Positions 12,583-23,460 of a stretch of DNA of 64,000 nt are shown here, one piece after another. Both the position numbers and the translations under genes were made by a program. How positions within the stretch are numbered: position 1 is the stretch's first letter; each line of letters starts with the position of its first letter. The stretch covers positions 16,378,663 through 16,442,662 of the forward strand of contig NC_039509.1 of assembly GCF_003672135.1 (NCBI RefSeq), given 5' to 3'. Under the pieces are notes generated by a model, which did no database searches, was not told the DNA's origin, and worked only from the letters and a program-made list of their open reading frames with translations. The DNA is from Ooceraea biroi. Taxonomy: Eukaryota; Arthropoda; Insecta; Hymenoptera; Formicidae.

Positions 12583-15500
12583 ATGTTCGCTGCTGTGAAC
12601 AGATCTACGAGCCGACTCTGGTTGCACGGGTTCGCGCGTATTCGCGTGCCGGGATTCTCCAAATCTGCCAAAGAGACCACGCAGTCGTCCGAGTTAGAGG
12701 CGGCTGTAGCAGCTGATATCGCGGGCGCTGTAGCATGCAAGACTCCTCCGGAAGTTAGTTGTACATACGGATGTACGAAATAATACAAGACATAAAAATC
12801 CTTTGAGTCAAGCTCTTGATACGCAATAGTGTAAGAGGCGAAAAATAATTAGGAGACTGCCTTAGATTTGAACTCGAACTCTCCGGGATCCCTGGTTCAC
12901 ACGCCTAGGTCTTAGGCTGTACGGCCAATACTCCTACTGTTCTGATCACCTTGTTTTCATTCCGATCCTCTATACGACCTGTCAGTCTCGACTATCTTTC
13001 CAGATCTTACAGCTCGGCCAGCCTGACATTACATTCGTCCTCGAATGTCTCCAAATCGTCGGTTCACTCCACTTGAGTCCCTCCCAACCTCCATTTTTGG
13101 TTCACTCTTCTGAGTTCCTCCCAACATCCATTTTTGGTTCACTCTTCTGAGTCCCTCCCAACCTCCATGTTGGTTCACTCCTCTGAGTCCTTCCCAATCT
13201 CCATGTTGGTTCACTCCTCTGAGTCTGTCCCGACCTCCATGTTCAGGCTTCACTACCGGCCAGCTGCTTCTCAACTCCCTCCTCTCCGAGGGGTAGCGGA
13301 TGAATCTCAACTGTCTTCGAGGGGTAGCGAATTTTATCCCACTTCTGAATTGTAAGAGGCGAAAAATAATTAGGAGACTGCCTTAGATTTGAACTCGAAC
13401 TCTCCGGGATCCCTGGTTCACACGCCTAGGTCTTAGGCTGTACGGCCAATACTCCTACTGTTGTGATCACCTTGTTTTCATTCCGATCCTCTATACGACC
13501 TGTCAGTCTCGACTATCTTTCCAGATCTTACAGCTCGGCCAGCCTGACATTACATTCGTCCCCGAATGTCTCCAAATCGTCGGTTCACTCCACTTGAGTC
13601 CCTCCCAACCTCCATTTTTGGTTCACTCTTCTGAGTTCCTCCCAACATCCATTTTTGGTTCACTCTTCTGAGTCCCTCCCAACCTCCATGTTGGTTCACT
13701 CCTCTGAGTCCGTCCCGACCTCCATGTTCAGGCTTCACTACCGGCCAGCTGCTTCTCAACTCCCTCCTCTCCGAGGGGTAGCGGATGAATCTCAACTGTC
13801 TTCGAGGGGTAGCGGATTTTATCTCACTTCTGAATTGTAAGAGGTGAAAAATAACTAGGAGACTGCCTTAGATTTGAACTCGAACTCTCCGGGATCCCTG
13901 GTTCACACGCCTAGGTCTTAGGCTGTACGGCCAATACTCCTACTGTTGTGATCACCTTGTTTTCATTCCGATCCTCTATACGACCTGTCAGTCTCGACTA
14001 TCTTTCCAGATCTTACAGCTCGGCCAGCCTGACATTACATTCGTCCTCGAATGTCTCCAAATCGTCGGTTCACTCCACTTGAGTCCCTCCCAACCTCCAT
14101 TTTTGGTTCACTCTTCTGAGTTCCTCCCAACATCCATTTATGGTTCACTCTTCTGAGTCCCTCCCAACCTCCATGTTGGTTCACTCCTCTGAGTTCTTCC
14201 CAATCTCCATGTTGGTTCACTCCTCTGAGTCCGTCCCGACCTCCATGTTCAGGCTTCACTACCGGCCAGCTGCTTCTCAACTCCCTCCTCTCCGAGGGGT
14301 AGCGGATGAATCTCAACTGTCTTCGAGGGGTAGCGGATTTTATCTCACTTCTGAATTGTAAGAGGTGAAAAATAACTAGGAGACTGCCTTAGATTTGAAC
14401 TCGAACTCTCCGGGATCCCTGGTTCACACGCCTAGGTCTTAGGCTGTACGGCCAATACTCCTACTGTTGTGATCACCTTGTTTTCATTCCGATCCTCTAT
14501 ACGACCTGTCAGTCTCGACTATCTTTCCAGATCTTACAGCTCGGCCAGCCTGACATTACATTCGTCCCCGAATGTCTCCAAATCGTCGGTTCACTCCACT
14601 TGAGTCCCTCCCAACCTCCATTTTTGGTTCACTCTTCTGAGTCCCTCCCAACATCCATTTTTGGTTCACTCTTCTGAGTCCCTCCCAACCTCCATGTTGG
14701 TTCACTCCTCTGAGTCCTTCCCAATCTCCATGTTGGTTCACTCCTCTGAGTCCTTCCCAATCTCCATGTTGGGTCACTCCTCTGAGTCCTTCCCAATCTC
14801 CATGTTGGTTCACTCCTCTGAGTCCGTCCCGACCTCCATGTTCAGGCTTCACTACCAGCCAGCTGCTTCTCAACTCCCTCCTCTCCGAGGGGTAGTGGAT
14901 GAATCTCAACTGTCTTCGAGGGGTAGCGGATTTTATCCCACTTTTGAATTGTAAGAGGCGAAAAATAACTAGGAGACTGCTTTAGATTTGAATTCGAACT
15001 CTCCGGGATCCCTGGTTCGCACGCCTAGGTCTTAGGCTGTACGGCCAATACTCCTACTGTTGTGATCAACTTGTTTTCATTCCGATCCTCTATACGACCT
15101 GTCAGTCTCGACTATCTTTCCAGATCTTACAGCTCGGCCAGCCTGACATTACATTCGTCCCCGAATGTCTCCAAATCGTCGGTTCACTCCCCTTGAGTCC
15201 CTCCCAACCTCCATTTTTGGTTCACTCTTCTGAGTCCCTCCCAACATCCATTTTTGGTTCACTCTTCTGAGTCCCTCCCAACCTCCATGTTGGTTCACTC
15301 CTCTGAGTCCTTCCCAATCTCCATGTTGGTTCACTCCTCTGAGTCCTTCCCAATCTCCATGTTGGGTCACTCCTCTGAGTCCTTCCCAATCTCCATGTTG
15401 GTTCACTCCTCTGAGTCCGTCCCGACCTCCATGTTCAGGCTTCACTACCAGCCAGCTGCTTCTCAACTCCCTCCTCTCCGAGGGGTAGTGGATGAATCTC

Positions 15501-18500
15501 AACTGTCTTCGAGGGGTAGCGGATTTTATCCCACTTTTGAATTGTAAGAGGCGAAAAATAACTAGGAGACTGCTTTAGATTTGAATTCGAACTCTCCGGG
15601 ATCCCTGGTTCGCACGCCTAGGTCTTAGGCTGTACGGCCAATACTCCTACTGTTGTGATCAACTTGTTTTCATTCCGATCCTCTATACGACCTGTCAGTC
15701 TCGACTATCTTTCCAGATCTTACAGCTCGGCCAGCCTGACATTACATTCGTCCCCGAATGTCTCCAAATCGTCGGTTCACTCCCCTTGAGTCCCTCCCAA
15801 CCTCCATTTTTGGTTCACTCTTCTGAGTCCCTCCCAACATCCATTTTTGGTTCACTCTTCTGAGTCCCTCCCAACCTCCATGTTGGTTCACTCCTCTGAG
15901 TCCTTCCCAATCTCCATGTTGGTTCACTCCTCTGAGTCCTTCCCAATCTCCATGTTGGGTCACTCCTCTGAGTCCTTCCCAATCTCCATGTTGGTTCACT
16001 CCTCTGAGTCCGTCCCGACCTCCATGTTCAGGCTTCACTACCAGCCAGCTGCTTCTCAACTCCCTCCTCTCCGAGGGGTAGTGGATGAATCTCAACTGTC
16101 TTCGAGGGGTAGCGGATTTTATCCCACTTTTGAATTGTAAGAGGCGAAAAATAACTAGGAGACTGCTTTAGATTTGAATTCGAACTCTCCGGGATCCCTG
16201 GTTCGCACGCCTAGGTCTTAGGCTGTACGGCCAATACTCCTACTGTTGTGATCAACTTGTTTTCATTCTGATCCTCTATACAACCTGTCAGTCTCGACTA
16301 TCTTTCCAGATCTTACAATAGTTTGATAACAATGCTATTTCTATAATTATTTTTGCCTTTTCGTGCAAAAATGTGAAAACAGACTAAAATTACGATTATT
16401 ATCGGTCTTTTGCAGCAGGAAAAAGTTGTACCGAGGATGCAGACTGTTCGCGTATATCGATGGAATCCGGAAACGCCAAAAGTGAAGCCGTACATGCAGC
16501 AGTTTAACGTGGATCTAAATAAATGTGGCACGATGGTGTTGGACGTGCTGGCGTTGATCAAGGCGCAGCACGACCCGACGTTGTCTTACCGAAGGTCCTG
16601 TCGCGAAGGCATCTGCGGCAGTTGTGGAATGAACATAAACGGCGTCAATACTCTGGCTTGCGTAACGTAATTCATTATATTATATCGATCGTTGTAACCG
16701 ACGTAATCTACGAGATTTTTTGGCACCGATACATCAAATGGTAGGAATTTGGAGCTTTTCAAAGGGAATATTTGGAGTTGAACGCTTCAAAGCTTGCTTA
16801 TCAGCACGAAATTTACTTTTACGACAAGACCCTTTGCAAGTAACGTTGCTCAATGTTGCTCGACTTTGCAATGACTTGAAATCTTCAGGAAGGTCGAACA
16901 ATCTCCACAACCATTGGTGGTTTATCCTCTGCCGCATGCGTACGTAATTCGGGATCTGGTGCCGGACATGGAGCAGTTCTTACAGCAATTTCAGAAGATC
17001 GAACCGTATTTACAACGCCCGGGTGAGGACAGTTTTCTCGGTTTGCGGCAGATACTGCAAAGCCCGAGGGACAGGAGCAAACTCGACGGCATGTACGAGT
17101 GCGTGATGTGCGCGTGCTGCACGTACACGTGCCCCCCTTATTGGTGGCTCGGCGATAAGTTTTTGGGGCCTGCGGTTCTCCTGCAGGTAACGGGAATCAA
17201 TCGGCATGATGATGAAGTCATCTTTCTACAAAATAAAGATATCGATATACAGGGTGTCCCATTTTAAATGCCGCAGGCAAAAATCTCGAAAAATATGGGA
17301 TGTACGGAAAAATGTTTCGAACAAAAGTTGCATGGTTTGAAGGGGGCCGCATGATGAAAATATGTACTTGACCTTGAGTGACCTTTTCAAGGCCAGGTCA
17401 ATGTGATGGATGTTTTCTTAAATGGGACCCCCCCTTTTTTATTGTATATTCTTGTAGCTTAGTTCGAGAGCTTTCCAAAACACTACCTACCTTTGTTTTT
17501 TGTCCAAGCAGTTCCCAAGATATGAAGCTTCAAAGTTGACATACCGCCGGCATTCGCATTACCCGAGACAGTGCCGACTATGCCGGTGGAGCGGCCTAAG
17601 CAGATGAGAGGTACCGTTGCGTAAATTGAAACATTTTTTGATTGTTTGAGGCACCGTCTCTCGCGGCGCTCGAGAGCCTGAAGTGGGGATAGCGGCACTG
17701 AAGTCCGAGCTCTGCTTATTAGTAAATACTGTGCATTCCATTTGGAGTTACTAGTACTAGTACTGCTTACCACACCCCCATACACAAAATCGGCCCTTTT
17801 TAGGGCCACTATGATGTACAAATCCGACCGAGCAACCTCCCTGCGGTGTACATCGGGTAATGCGAATGCCGGCGGTATGTCAACTTTGACGCTTCATATC
17901 TTGGGAACTGCTTGGGCAAAAAACAAAAGTAGGTAGTGTTTTGGAAAGCTCTCGACTAAGCTACAAGAATATACAATAAAAAAGGGGGGGGGTCCCATTT
18001 AAGAAAACATCTATCACATCGACCTGGCCTTGAAAAGGTCACTCAAGGTCAAGTACATATTTTCATCATGTGGCCCCCTTCAAACCATGCAACTTTTGTT
18101 CGAAACATTTTTCCGTACGTCCCATATTTTTCGAGATTTTTGCCTGCGGCATTTAAAATGGGACACCCTGTATACGTTTCTCGCTTGTAACAGGCATACA
18201 GGTGGATAATAGACTCACGGGACCTGGCACACAAAGAGAGGCTGGCAAAGCTACGCGACTTTTACTCGGTTTACCGATGTCACACGATCTTCAATTGTAC
18301 TAAGACGTGTCCAAAGGTGATTGCGAACACTATTTCACCCACGCACCTCTACAAATAAGTTTGCAGTTTCTCTAAAAAGCAAATGTCATCAAACATGGAT
18401 TGATATTAAACAATACTTGGTATTTTCCGTACGTTCCTTAACAGGGACTGAATCCAGGAAAAGCGATAGCGCAACTGAAACGTTTACTGGCCGGACTTAC

Positions 18501-18582
18501 GAAGAAGGAGAAGCCAGACTTCGAGACGACACTTCCAAATCTTTGCAGTGGTGAGGAACATCATCCATGCAGTAAGGGGTAA
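12583..18582 (+). CDS. Succinate dehydrogenase iron-sulfur subunit, divergent paralog (SdhB-like)
   Basis: Electron-transfer subunit of mitochondrial complex II. Exons: 12583-12753, 16416-16666, 16889-17186, 18194-18316, 18445-18582; 326 aa, all joins in frame. Exon 1 is an Arg/Ser-rich presequence. All iron-sulfur cysteines are kept: [2Fe-2S] SCREGICGSC plus LAC, [4Fe-4S] ECVMCACCTYTCP, [3Fe-4S] RCHTIFNCTKTCP. The body is unusually divergent for this slowly evolving protein (YRWNPETPKVKPYMQQF, MEQFLQQFQKIEPYLQRP), and the C-terminus (PNLCSGEEHHPCSKG) is unlike typical insect SdhB. It resembles the situation in Drosophila, which has a second SdhB-like gene; orthology to that gene is not shown. 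The CAG at 16416-16418 could be intronic instead of coding. AATAAA at 18643-18648. Introns 1 and 3 hold large repeats. Confidence 0.88.
12831..16316. repeat. Nested satellite array in SdhB-like intron 1 (7 modules, 6 spacers)
   Basis: Tandem units start at 12831, 13352, 13837, 14358, 14951, 15544 and 16137, with lengths 521, 485, 521, 593, 593, 593 and a terminal 180 bp. Each unit is a conserved 180-bp module (GTAAGA...TCTTAC) followed by a spacer rich in 36-bp subrepeats (core GGTTCACTCCTCTGAGTCC). Unit lengths differ by 36 or 72 bp, i.e. by one or two subrepeats. The array begins and ends with the 180-bp module and is bordered on both sides by AATAGT (12825-12830 and 16317-16322). The units at 14951 and 15544 look identical by eye. 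Both strands have open frames because the subrepeat length is a multiple of 3; I do not regard these as genes. Confidence 0.95.
16137..16316. mobile_element. Solo 180-bp module with imperfect terminal inverted repeats
   Basis: Left end GTAAGAGGCGAAAAATAACT and right end, read on the other strand, GTAAGATCTGGAAAGATAGT, are alike. The likeness continues to a shared GAGACTG about 25 bp in. The same module opens each of the other six units (first copy 12831-13010). A MITE-like origin is inference. Confidence 0.55.
17250..18170. mobile_element. Non-coding DNA transposon with ~317-bp inverted repeats in SdhB-like intron 3
   Basis: The left arm starts CAGGGTGTCCCATTTTAAAT and the right arm ends with its complement (ATTTAAAATGGGACACCCTG). 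Near-perfect inverted similarity extends inward to about 17566 and 17853, leaving a unique centre of roughly 285 bp. TATA abuts the outer side of both ends, compatible with a TA target duplication as in Tc1/mariner-like elements. No transposase frame is present. It lies inside an intron and the flanking SdhB-like exons still splice in frame. Confidence 0.8.
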
Positions 18583-19684
18583 GAAAAGGATGACAAGATT
18601 TGCAGGATGATGTTTGTCTTCCCTTTTATTGTGTGATTGAATAATAAACTGGTTTCGTTGCTACATGGAAGCTGATAATCCCGTGGCTTATACTCTAAAT
18701 TAAATCTACATTTTTGATAAGCGTTCAATACTAACCGGTACTAACATGGAACTGTATACTATAATCTCTCTTTCTCTCCCGAGATTTTATTTCTTTTTGT
18801 AAACTTATCAATCAAAAAAAGTAGAATATATATATAAATCTTCAATGGTAAGAGCAGTGCATTAAGTTACCTTAATGCACTGCTCTTAATACTGATTAAT
18901 ACATAGTCATCTTAGTTTTACTTTGTACGAAGTATTTAGTAACAGCCCGCGGAAAAGAATTCAAGGGAGGGGCAAAACCTTAAGGTCCCTCTAAAGATAG
19001 GAAACTCAAGTAAAAACATTTTGTAAAAAAACAAGGAAAATTTGTACTTCGAAACTTATTATATCAGACTATATAATTTATGTGTATTATTTGTTTTCTT
19101 TTCGTTTTTTTTTGTTTATGATTTAGAACTTCAACATTGCTATTTTTCAATTCCAGGGAGGGCAACTGTCCCTCCTTGCCCCTCCTCTGGGCGCTTATGT
19201 TTAGTAATATAAATTATATTATCAGTCTTAACAGACACGTCAAATTGAGATATGCCAAAAACTAAACAAGTTTTAATTAATTGTATCGGCTAACAGATAT
19301 GTATTCTATTCTTAGTTATCTCACTGTTTTCAGGTCAAAGCTAATCACAGTTGTATCAAATTGCAAGTCTCGCACAATTAAATGGAATAAATGTCGTATA
19401 TCTACTTTATAAACTTCCCTGAGATTGTCGCGTTGATACAATCGATTCCACAAACTTAACATTTTATTAGTATTTGTATATGATCCAACATAGTTAAATG
19501 TTGTAATGATCGTTCGATGAATAGAAACTATTTTACATACTAAGTAGGTAACTATCGACGTATCACAACGAAATGAACAAGATCCTGCCGAAAGGATATA
19601 TCAGGTATGTTTTGGTTACTTCCGCGGAAGACAAGCTCGAAATATTTGTGTCATATATATATATTCTATCAAATCCTGCGTTAT
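18583..19684. other. Convergent intergenic region between SdhB-like and Chk2
   Basis: AT-rich DNA between two facing stop codons. It holds the SdhB-like poly(A) signal and the 18849-18888 hairpin. I see no exon. Confidence 0.6.
18849..18888. repeat. Perfect 18-bp inverted repeat with 4-nt loop
   Basis: TAAGAGCAGTGCATTAAG, TTAC, then the exact reverse complement. It sits about 270 bp past the SdhB-like stop and 200 bp past its AATAAA. Origin unknown. Confidence 0.9.
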
Positions 19685-21806
19685 TCACGCGTTAAGCCGC
19701 GCACGTTTCGCACTTTCCGGAAATATTTCGTCAGCTCTTTGACGGTTCTCAAACGTATTCAAAGGTGGCAGATTCTCATCGTTCTCCGAATCGTTCGGGG
19801 AGTGCGACATCAATGAGTTTACGATTTCTCGCATACGAAAGTCTGCCAACCAAGGATGTAGCAATATCTGTCGTACCGTTATACGTCTCCTCGGATTGAC
19901 CGTCAACATGGATTTGATCTGAGCAACGCAATAGTTAATTAATAAACTAATTACTAGGAGACCAATTATTGTTGTTGCTACTAATAATGTGTGATCGTCA
20001 TACCAGTTCTGTAGCATTTCGCGATACATGTCCGAACAGTGACTGCGGAAACCCGTATAATCCGCGTCTTATTTGCGCCTCCAATGGAATATCCGTTCTG
20101 TGGATATTGAATGGAACTGAACCGCTTAAACAAGCGTACAATATCACTCCCAAGCTCCACACGTCAACCTGAACGAATTTCGACAAAATAAAAAGATTCT
20201 ATCTACATTTATCATAATGCCTATTTAAAAAATGCATGCAAAAATATATATAACATACTTGATTCGTGTAAGAGCTACGTCCAAGGGTCGTCAAAATTTC
20301 AGGGGCAACGTACATAGGAGTACCACAGAATGTTCTCAGCATGCTCTCGGCGTCCACTAGCTTCGACATACCAAAATCCGATACTTTGGTCAAAGTAATG
20401 TCAGATTTATTTGCTAACAGTATATTCTCCGGCTATAAATTTTAATTACTCGTCAAATAATAATATTAATATGTTCTAATTATTTTATTAAAATATTAGA
20501 TGATATTCTGGATGTTCGTAACAATACCTTCAAGTCCCTGTGCGTAATACCCTGTTTGTGAAGATAATGCACAGCCAATACGACTTGGTAAAATATCAAT
20601 TTTGCGCACGATTCCGATAATTTCCCCCTGCTTCTGATCCTATCAAAAAGCTCTCCACCTTCCATTAATTCGAGCACAATGTACATTGTTGATGGTGTGT
20701 CACAGATCTCTTCCATGTGGATTATACAAGACTAAAACATGTATATAAAAAACGTTTTCCTTTTTTCCATTGACATCCAGATTACAAATAAGTACAAGAC
20801 AAATAACTTGTCATTTAATTCAACTTACATGTTTCAACTTTCTTAATATCTCAACTTCATTTCTAATTTTTTCTGGATCATTAAACGGATTTCCATTTGC
20901 ACTAAAACCGTTTTTCTGTATAGTTTTCAGGGCAAATTTTTGTGAACCATTCTTTGTAAATATCATTTTCACTTCGCCACAAGCACCAGATCCCAATTTG
21001 CGGCCGAGCGCATACTTCACTTTCAATTCTTGTGGCAAGTTATTAGGGGGTACATTTAAGTTTACGAACATAAAAACTACAATTAAGTAATTTCTATTAT
21101 ATTATATCCACATATTCAATATTAAGCTAAGAATGAGCTCTGTTAGAGAGCGCAATTACCTGAGAAGTATGGTTTGCATAGAGCTATCTCAGAATTAGAT
21201 TCGATAATGACACGATTCCCACGACCAACCATGGCCTTGTCTATAAAGGTTCCATTGGAGCTCAAATCTTCAAGATAGACCACAATATCGTCTGTATCAC
21301 AAATGCGCTCCCTGTATATGCGGAAATGTACCTTGCTCATTACAGTCAACCATTTTGACTGCACCTCGTTGGAAGTAAAGATGCAATCGCAGCTCTCAGA
21401 GCGTCCCACAGTATAGGAATCATTTATCATTTCTGGAAAATGGTTCAACGAATAAAACATGTTTCTTCAAGAACACATTTCAACATGTCAGGGCTGCGTT
21501 CGAAAACATCACCCGAGCGCCCCAGTGTATCATTTTATCCTTGTTGTTCATTCGCTGAACAACAAGGATAAAATGATACACTGGGGCGCTCGGGTGATGT
21601 TTTCGAACGCAGCCCAGATGACACTTTTGCGTAAAAGTATGCAAATGCTTACCTAGACTTCTTATACACGGTCTAATAGACCACAGTCTTCCCCAGACTG
21701 CTTGTGTTGGTTGGCTCGAAGTTTCTTGAGATGTCTGTGTCTGAGTTAAACCATCTGCATTTTGAGTATTGGGCAAACTAGCCGGGATTTGTTCTTGTGA
21801 CGTCAT
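19685..21806 (-). CDS. lok: Serine/threonine protein kinase Chk2 (Drosophila loki)
   Basis: DNA-damage checkpoint kinase acting downstream of ATM, 483 aa. Exons high to low: 21806-21653, 21432-21160, 21076-20829, 20731-20528, 20432-20259, 20168-20004, 19918-19685. The N-terminus is an SQ/TQ cluster (MTSQEQ, NTQ, TQTQTSQ, PTQAVW). Exon 2 is the FHA domain (VGRSESCDC, KVHFRIYRE, EDLSSNGTF, NSEIAL). The kinase has the glycine loop LGSGACGEV, the Lys in FALKTI, the catalytic loop HRDLK-PEN, DFG followed by MSK, and FCGTPMYVAPE. The C-terminus ends in a basic SAKRARLNA, a likely nuclear localisation signal. The start ATG lies 243 bp from a divergent ATG at 22050. Intron 1 contains a perfect foldback element (21491-21615). 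Confidence 0.96.
21491..21615. mobile_element. 125-bp foldback MITE in Chk2 intron 1
   Basis: A 60-bp arm beginning GGGCTGCGTTCGAAAACATC, a 5-nt centre (TTCGC), and the complementary 60-bp arm, apparently without mismatch. The flanks ACATGTCA and AGATGACA match at 6 of 8 positions, hinting at an 8-bp hAT-type target duplication. Confidence 0.85.
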
Positions 21807-22049
21807 TTTTGCTTCGGTTTTTTTGACAAAAAGATTACGAAAGAAAGGTAACTAATAATTTGCATCCGCTAGAGTCGCAAGCACACAAAGACCGCGACGA
21901 CTAACCCATATTCGCATACGCGTCCGTTAACAAAGAGCCAACTTTCTTGGCAACCAAGAGATTCTGATTCCACGGGAAAATGAAACGAGTCTGTGCAGTA
22001 ATTCTACGTTGAGTGAGAGGCAATATTCTCGAACGTATACGTCAACGGA

Positions 22050-22171
22050 ATGTCTCGAAAATTGTGGCGACCCAGCCACACGTTTCTCGCACCAAACAAT
22101 GAATCCAGCTTCCCGCGGAACTTCAATGCGGTTAGCGTCGATAAATCAGGAATCGCTATTACTAACTATAG
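22050..22171 (+). CDS. Candidate first coding exon of an unidentified gene, divergent from Chk2
   Basis: ATG at 22050 opens a 40-codon frame (MSRKLWRPSHTFLAP at the start, SVDKSGIAITNYR at the end) that stops exactly at a good donor (TAG|GTATGT). Codon use is GC3-richer than the flanking intron-like DNA. I could not find the next exon with matching phase (two leftover bases), nor recognise the product. The head-to-head position 243 bp from the Chk2 ATG suggests a shared promoter. Confidence 0.4.
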
Positions 22172-23160
22172 GTATGTAATGTATCTAATGCAACTTTTGT
22201 ATAATTATGTACGAAGTTTTTAATGAATATAATTGATACGTCACACGTGCTTATGTATATGTATTCTGTACTAATTGCATATAAAAAATCATTTTGACGT
22301 TCTGATTAAATTATTAAAATTATATTATTGAATTGTATCTTATTACTTATCATCTAAAATTAATTTCCTTTCTGTAATAAGGCTGTACAAGTGAATATTT
22401 CGTAAATAAGATCTTCTCCAATATCGATGAGAAATTGTTAACTAAAATTATTACTTTAAAAATGATGTATAAATGTAGCTTTTGAATAAGACCATTTAAA
22501 AGTAAGTCAAAGTAAAGAGATTAATAATAATACTGATATAAAACTTTTCTTCTTCTGTAGCAAATTATAGTTAACAATAGTATACGTTAGCAAATTATAT
22601 GTTAGACACAACGATTTTTCTAAGTACTAGTGCCTGTTTTTCAGGAGCTCAATAAATATTTGCCAATCATTTATATATCACAAATGACGAAGAATACTTT
22701 ATTGTATGTCTACTTGTTGGTATTATCATTTCCCAAGCAGGTAGAAAGCGAGTCACAGAAGCCATCGTGACGAATCTTATGAAAGGCGACACTATAATAT
22801 AACTTTTATTACACCATCTACTTCTATAAACACGCAATAGATGTTGAGTACGCGTTTTACTTACACTATGTTGCTAATTTTTGTCCTACCATACTATAAA
22901 ATACTGTCATGCATGTAGATTAATGCAAAGTTACCCTTAAAGTCTATTGCTCAATCAAAACTACAGAAAATTCTAGCAGACAACAGAAATATATTGCGCT
23001 TTCAACGCGCATTCAACGAAGATGAAACTTGCAAGAAACTGGAGAAAGAAATGCTAGTCTAAAAACGATATGAGTCATAGGTGATGATATATAGCATACA
23101 ACGGTCTCACGACTCAGTGACAACTTGGTTTATTATTCATCAAAATAATTTAATACCACA

Positions 23161-23220
23161 TTAATCGAGAGGTATCTCTTGTTTGATGGGTCTGTTGCTT
23201 CTTTTACTGGACTGAACAGG
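23161..23220 (-). CDS. Candidate terminal exon of an unidentified minus-strand gene
   Basis: On the minus strand a long pyrimidine tract and TTTAG acceptor precede 19 codons (PVQSSKRSNRPIKQEIPLD) and a stop. No upstream exon could be joined. It may be chance. Confidence 0.2.
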   Translation of the reverse strand, partial: PVQSSKRSNRPIKQEIPLD

Positions 23221-23428
23221 CTAAACAGAGGATAAACAGTAGGAAAAAAAAATAGCAGACAGTAATTAAGGGTACCGTTTGAAAAAATCACTTTCAGTTA
23301 AGCGATTATCGATTAATGATTTGCGGATTGCACGTTTTATGTACGTGTGCGAATATCTCGTTTCATCGAATGCCTGCAAACGAACGCGTCATCATATGTG
23401 TGTATCAATCAACCGTTAACTTCGTGCT

Positions 23429-23431
<3 letters not shown>

Positions 23432-23457
<26 letters not shown>
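23432..23457. repeat. (CT)n microsatellite
   Basis: About 13 uninterrupted CT units. Confidence 0.95.

Positions 23458-23460
<3 letters not shown>

Noticed and set aside
13029..16140. Open frames on both strands across the satellite (repeated MLVHSSESFPIS-like and GLRGVNQHGDWE-like peptides)
   Set aside because: The 36-bp subrepeat is a multiple of 3 and stop-free in several frames, so the frames are a by-product of repetition. They restart in every unit and lie within an intron.
12831..16316. CRISPR-like array
   Set aside because: Repeats are far too long, spacers are themselves repeated, and the context is a eukaryotic intron.
16416..18582. SdhB-like as a processed or decayed pseudogene
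   Set aside because: It has introns, all joins keep frame, every iron-sulfur cysteine is present and a poly(A) signal follows the stop.
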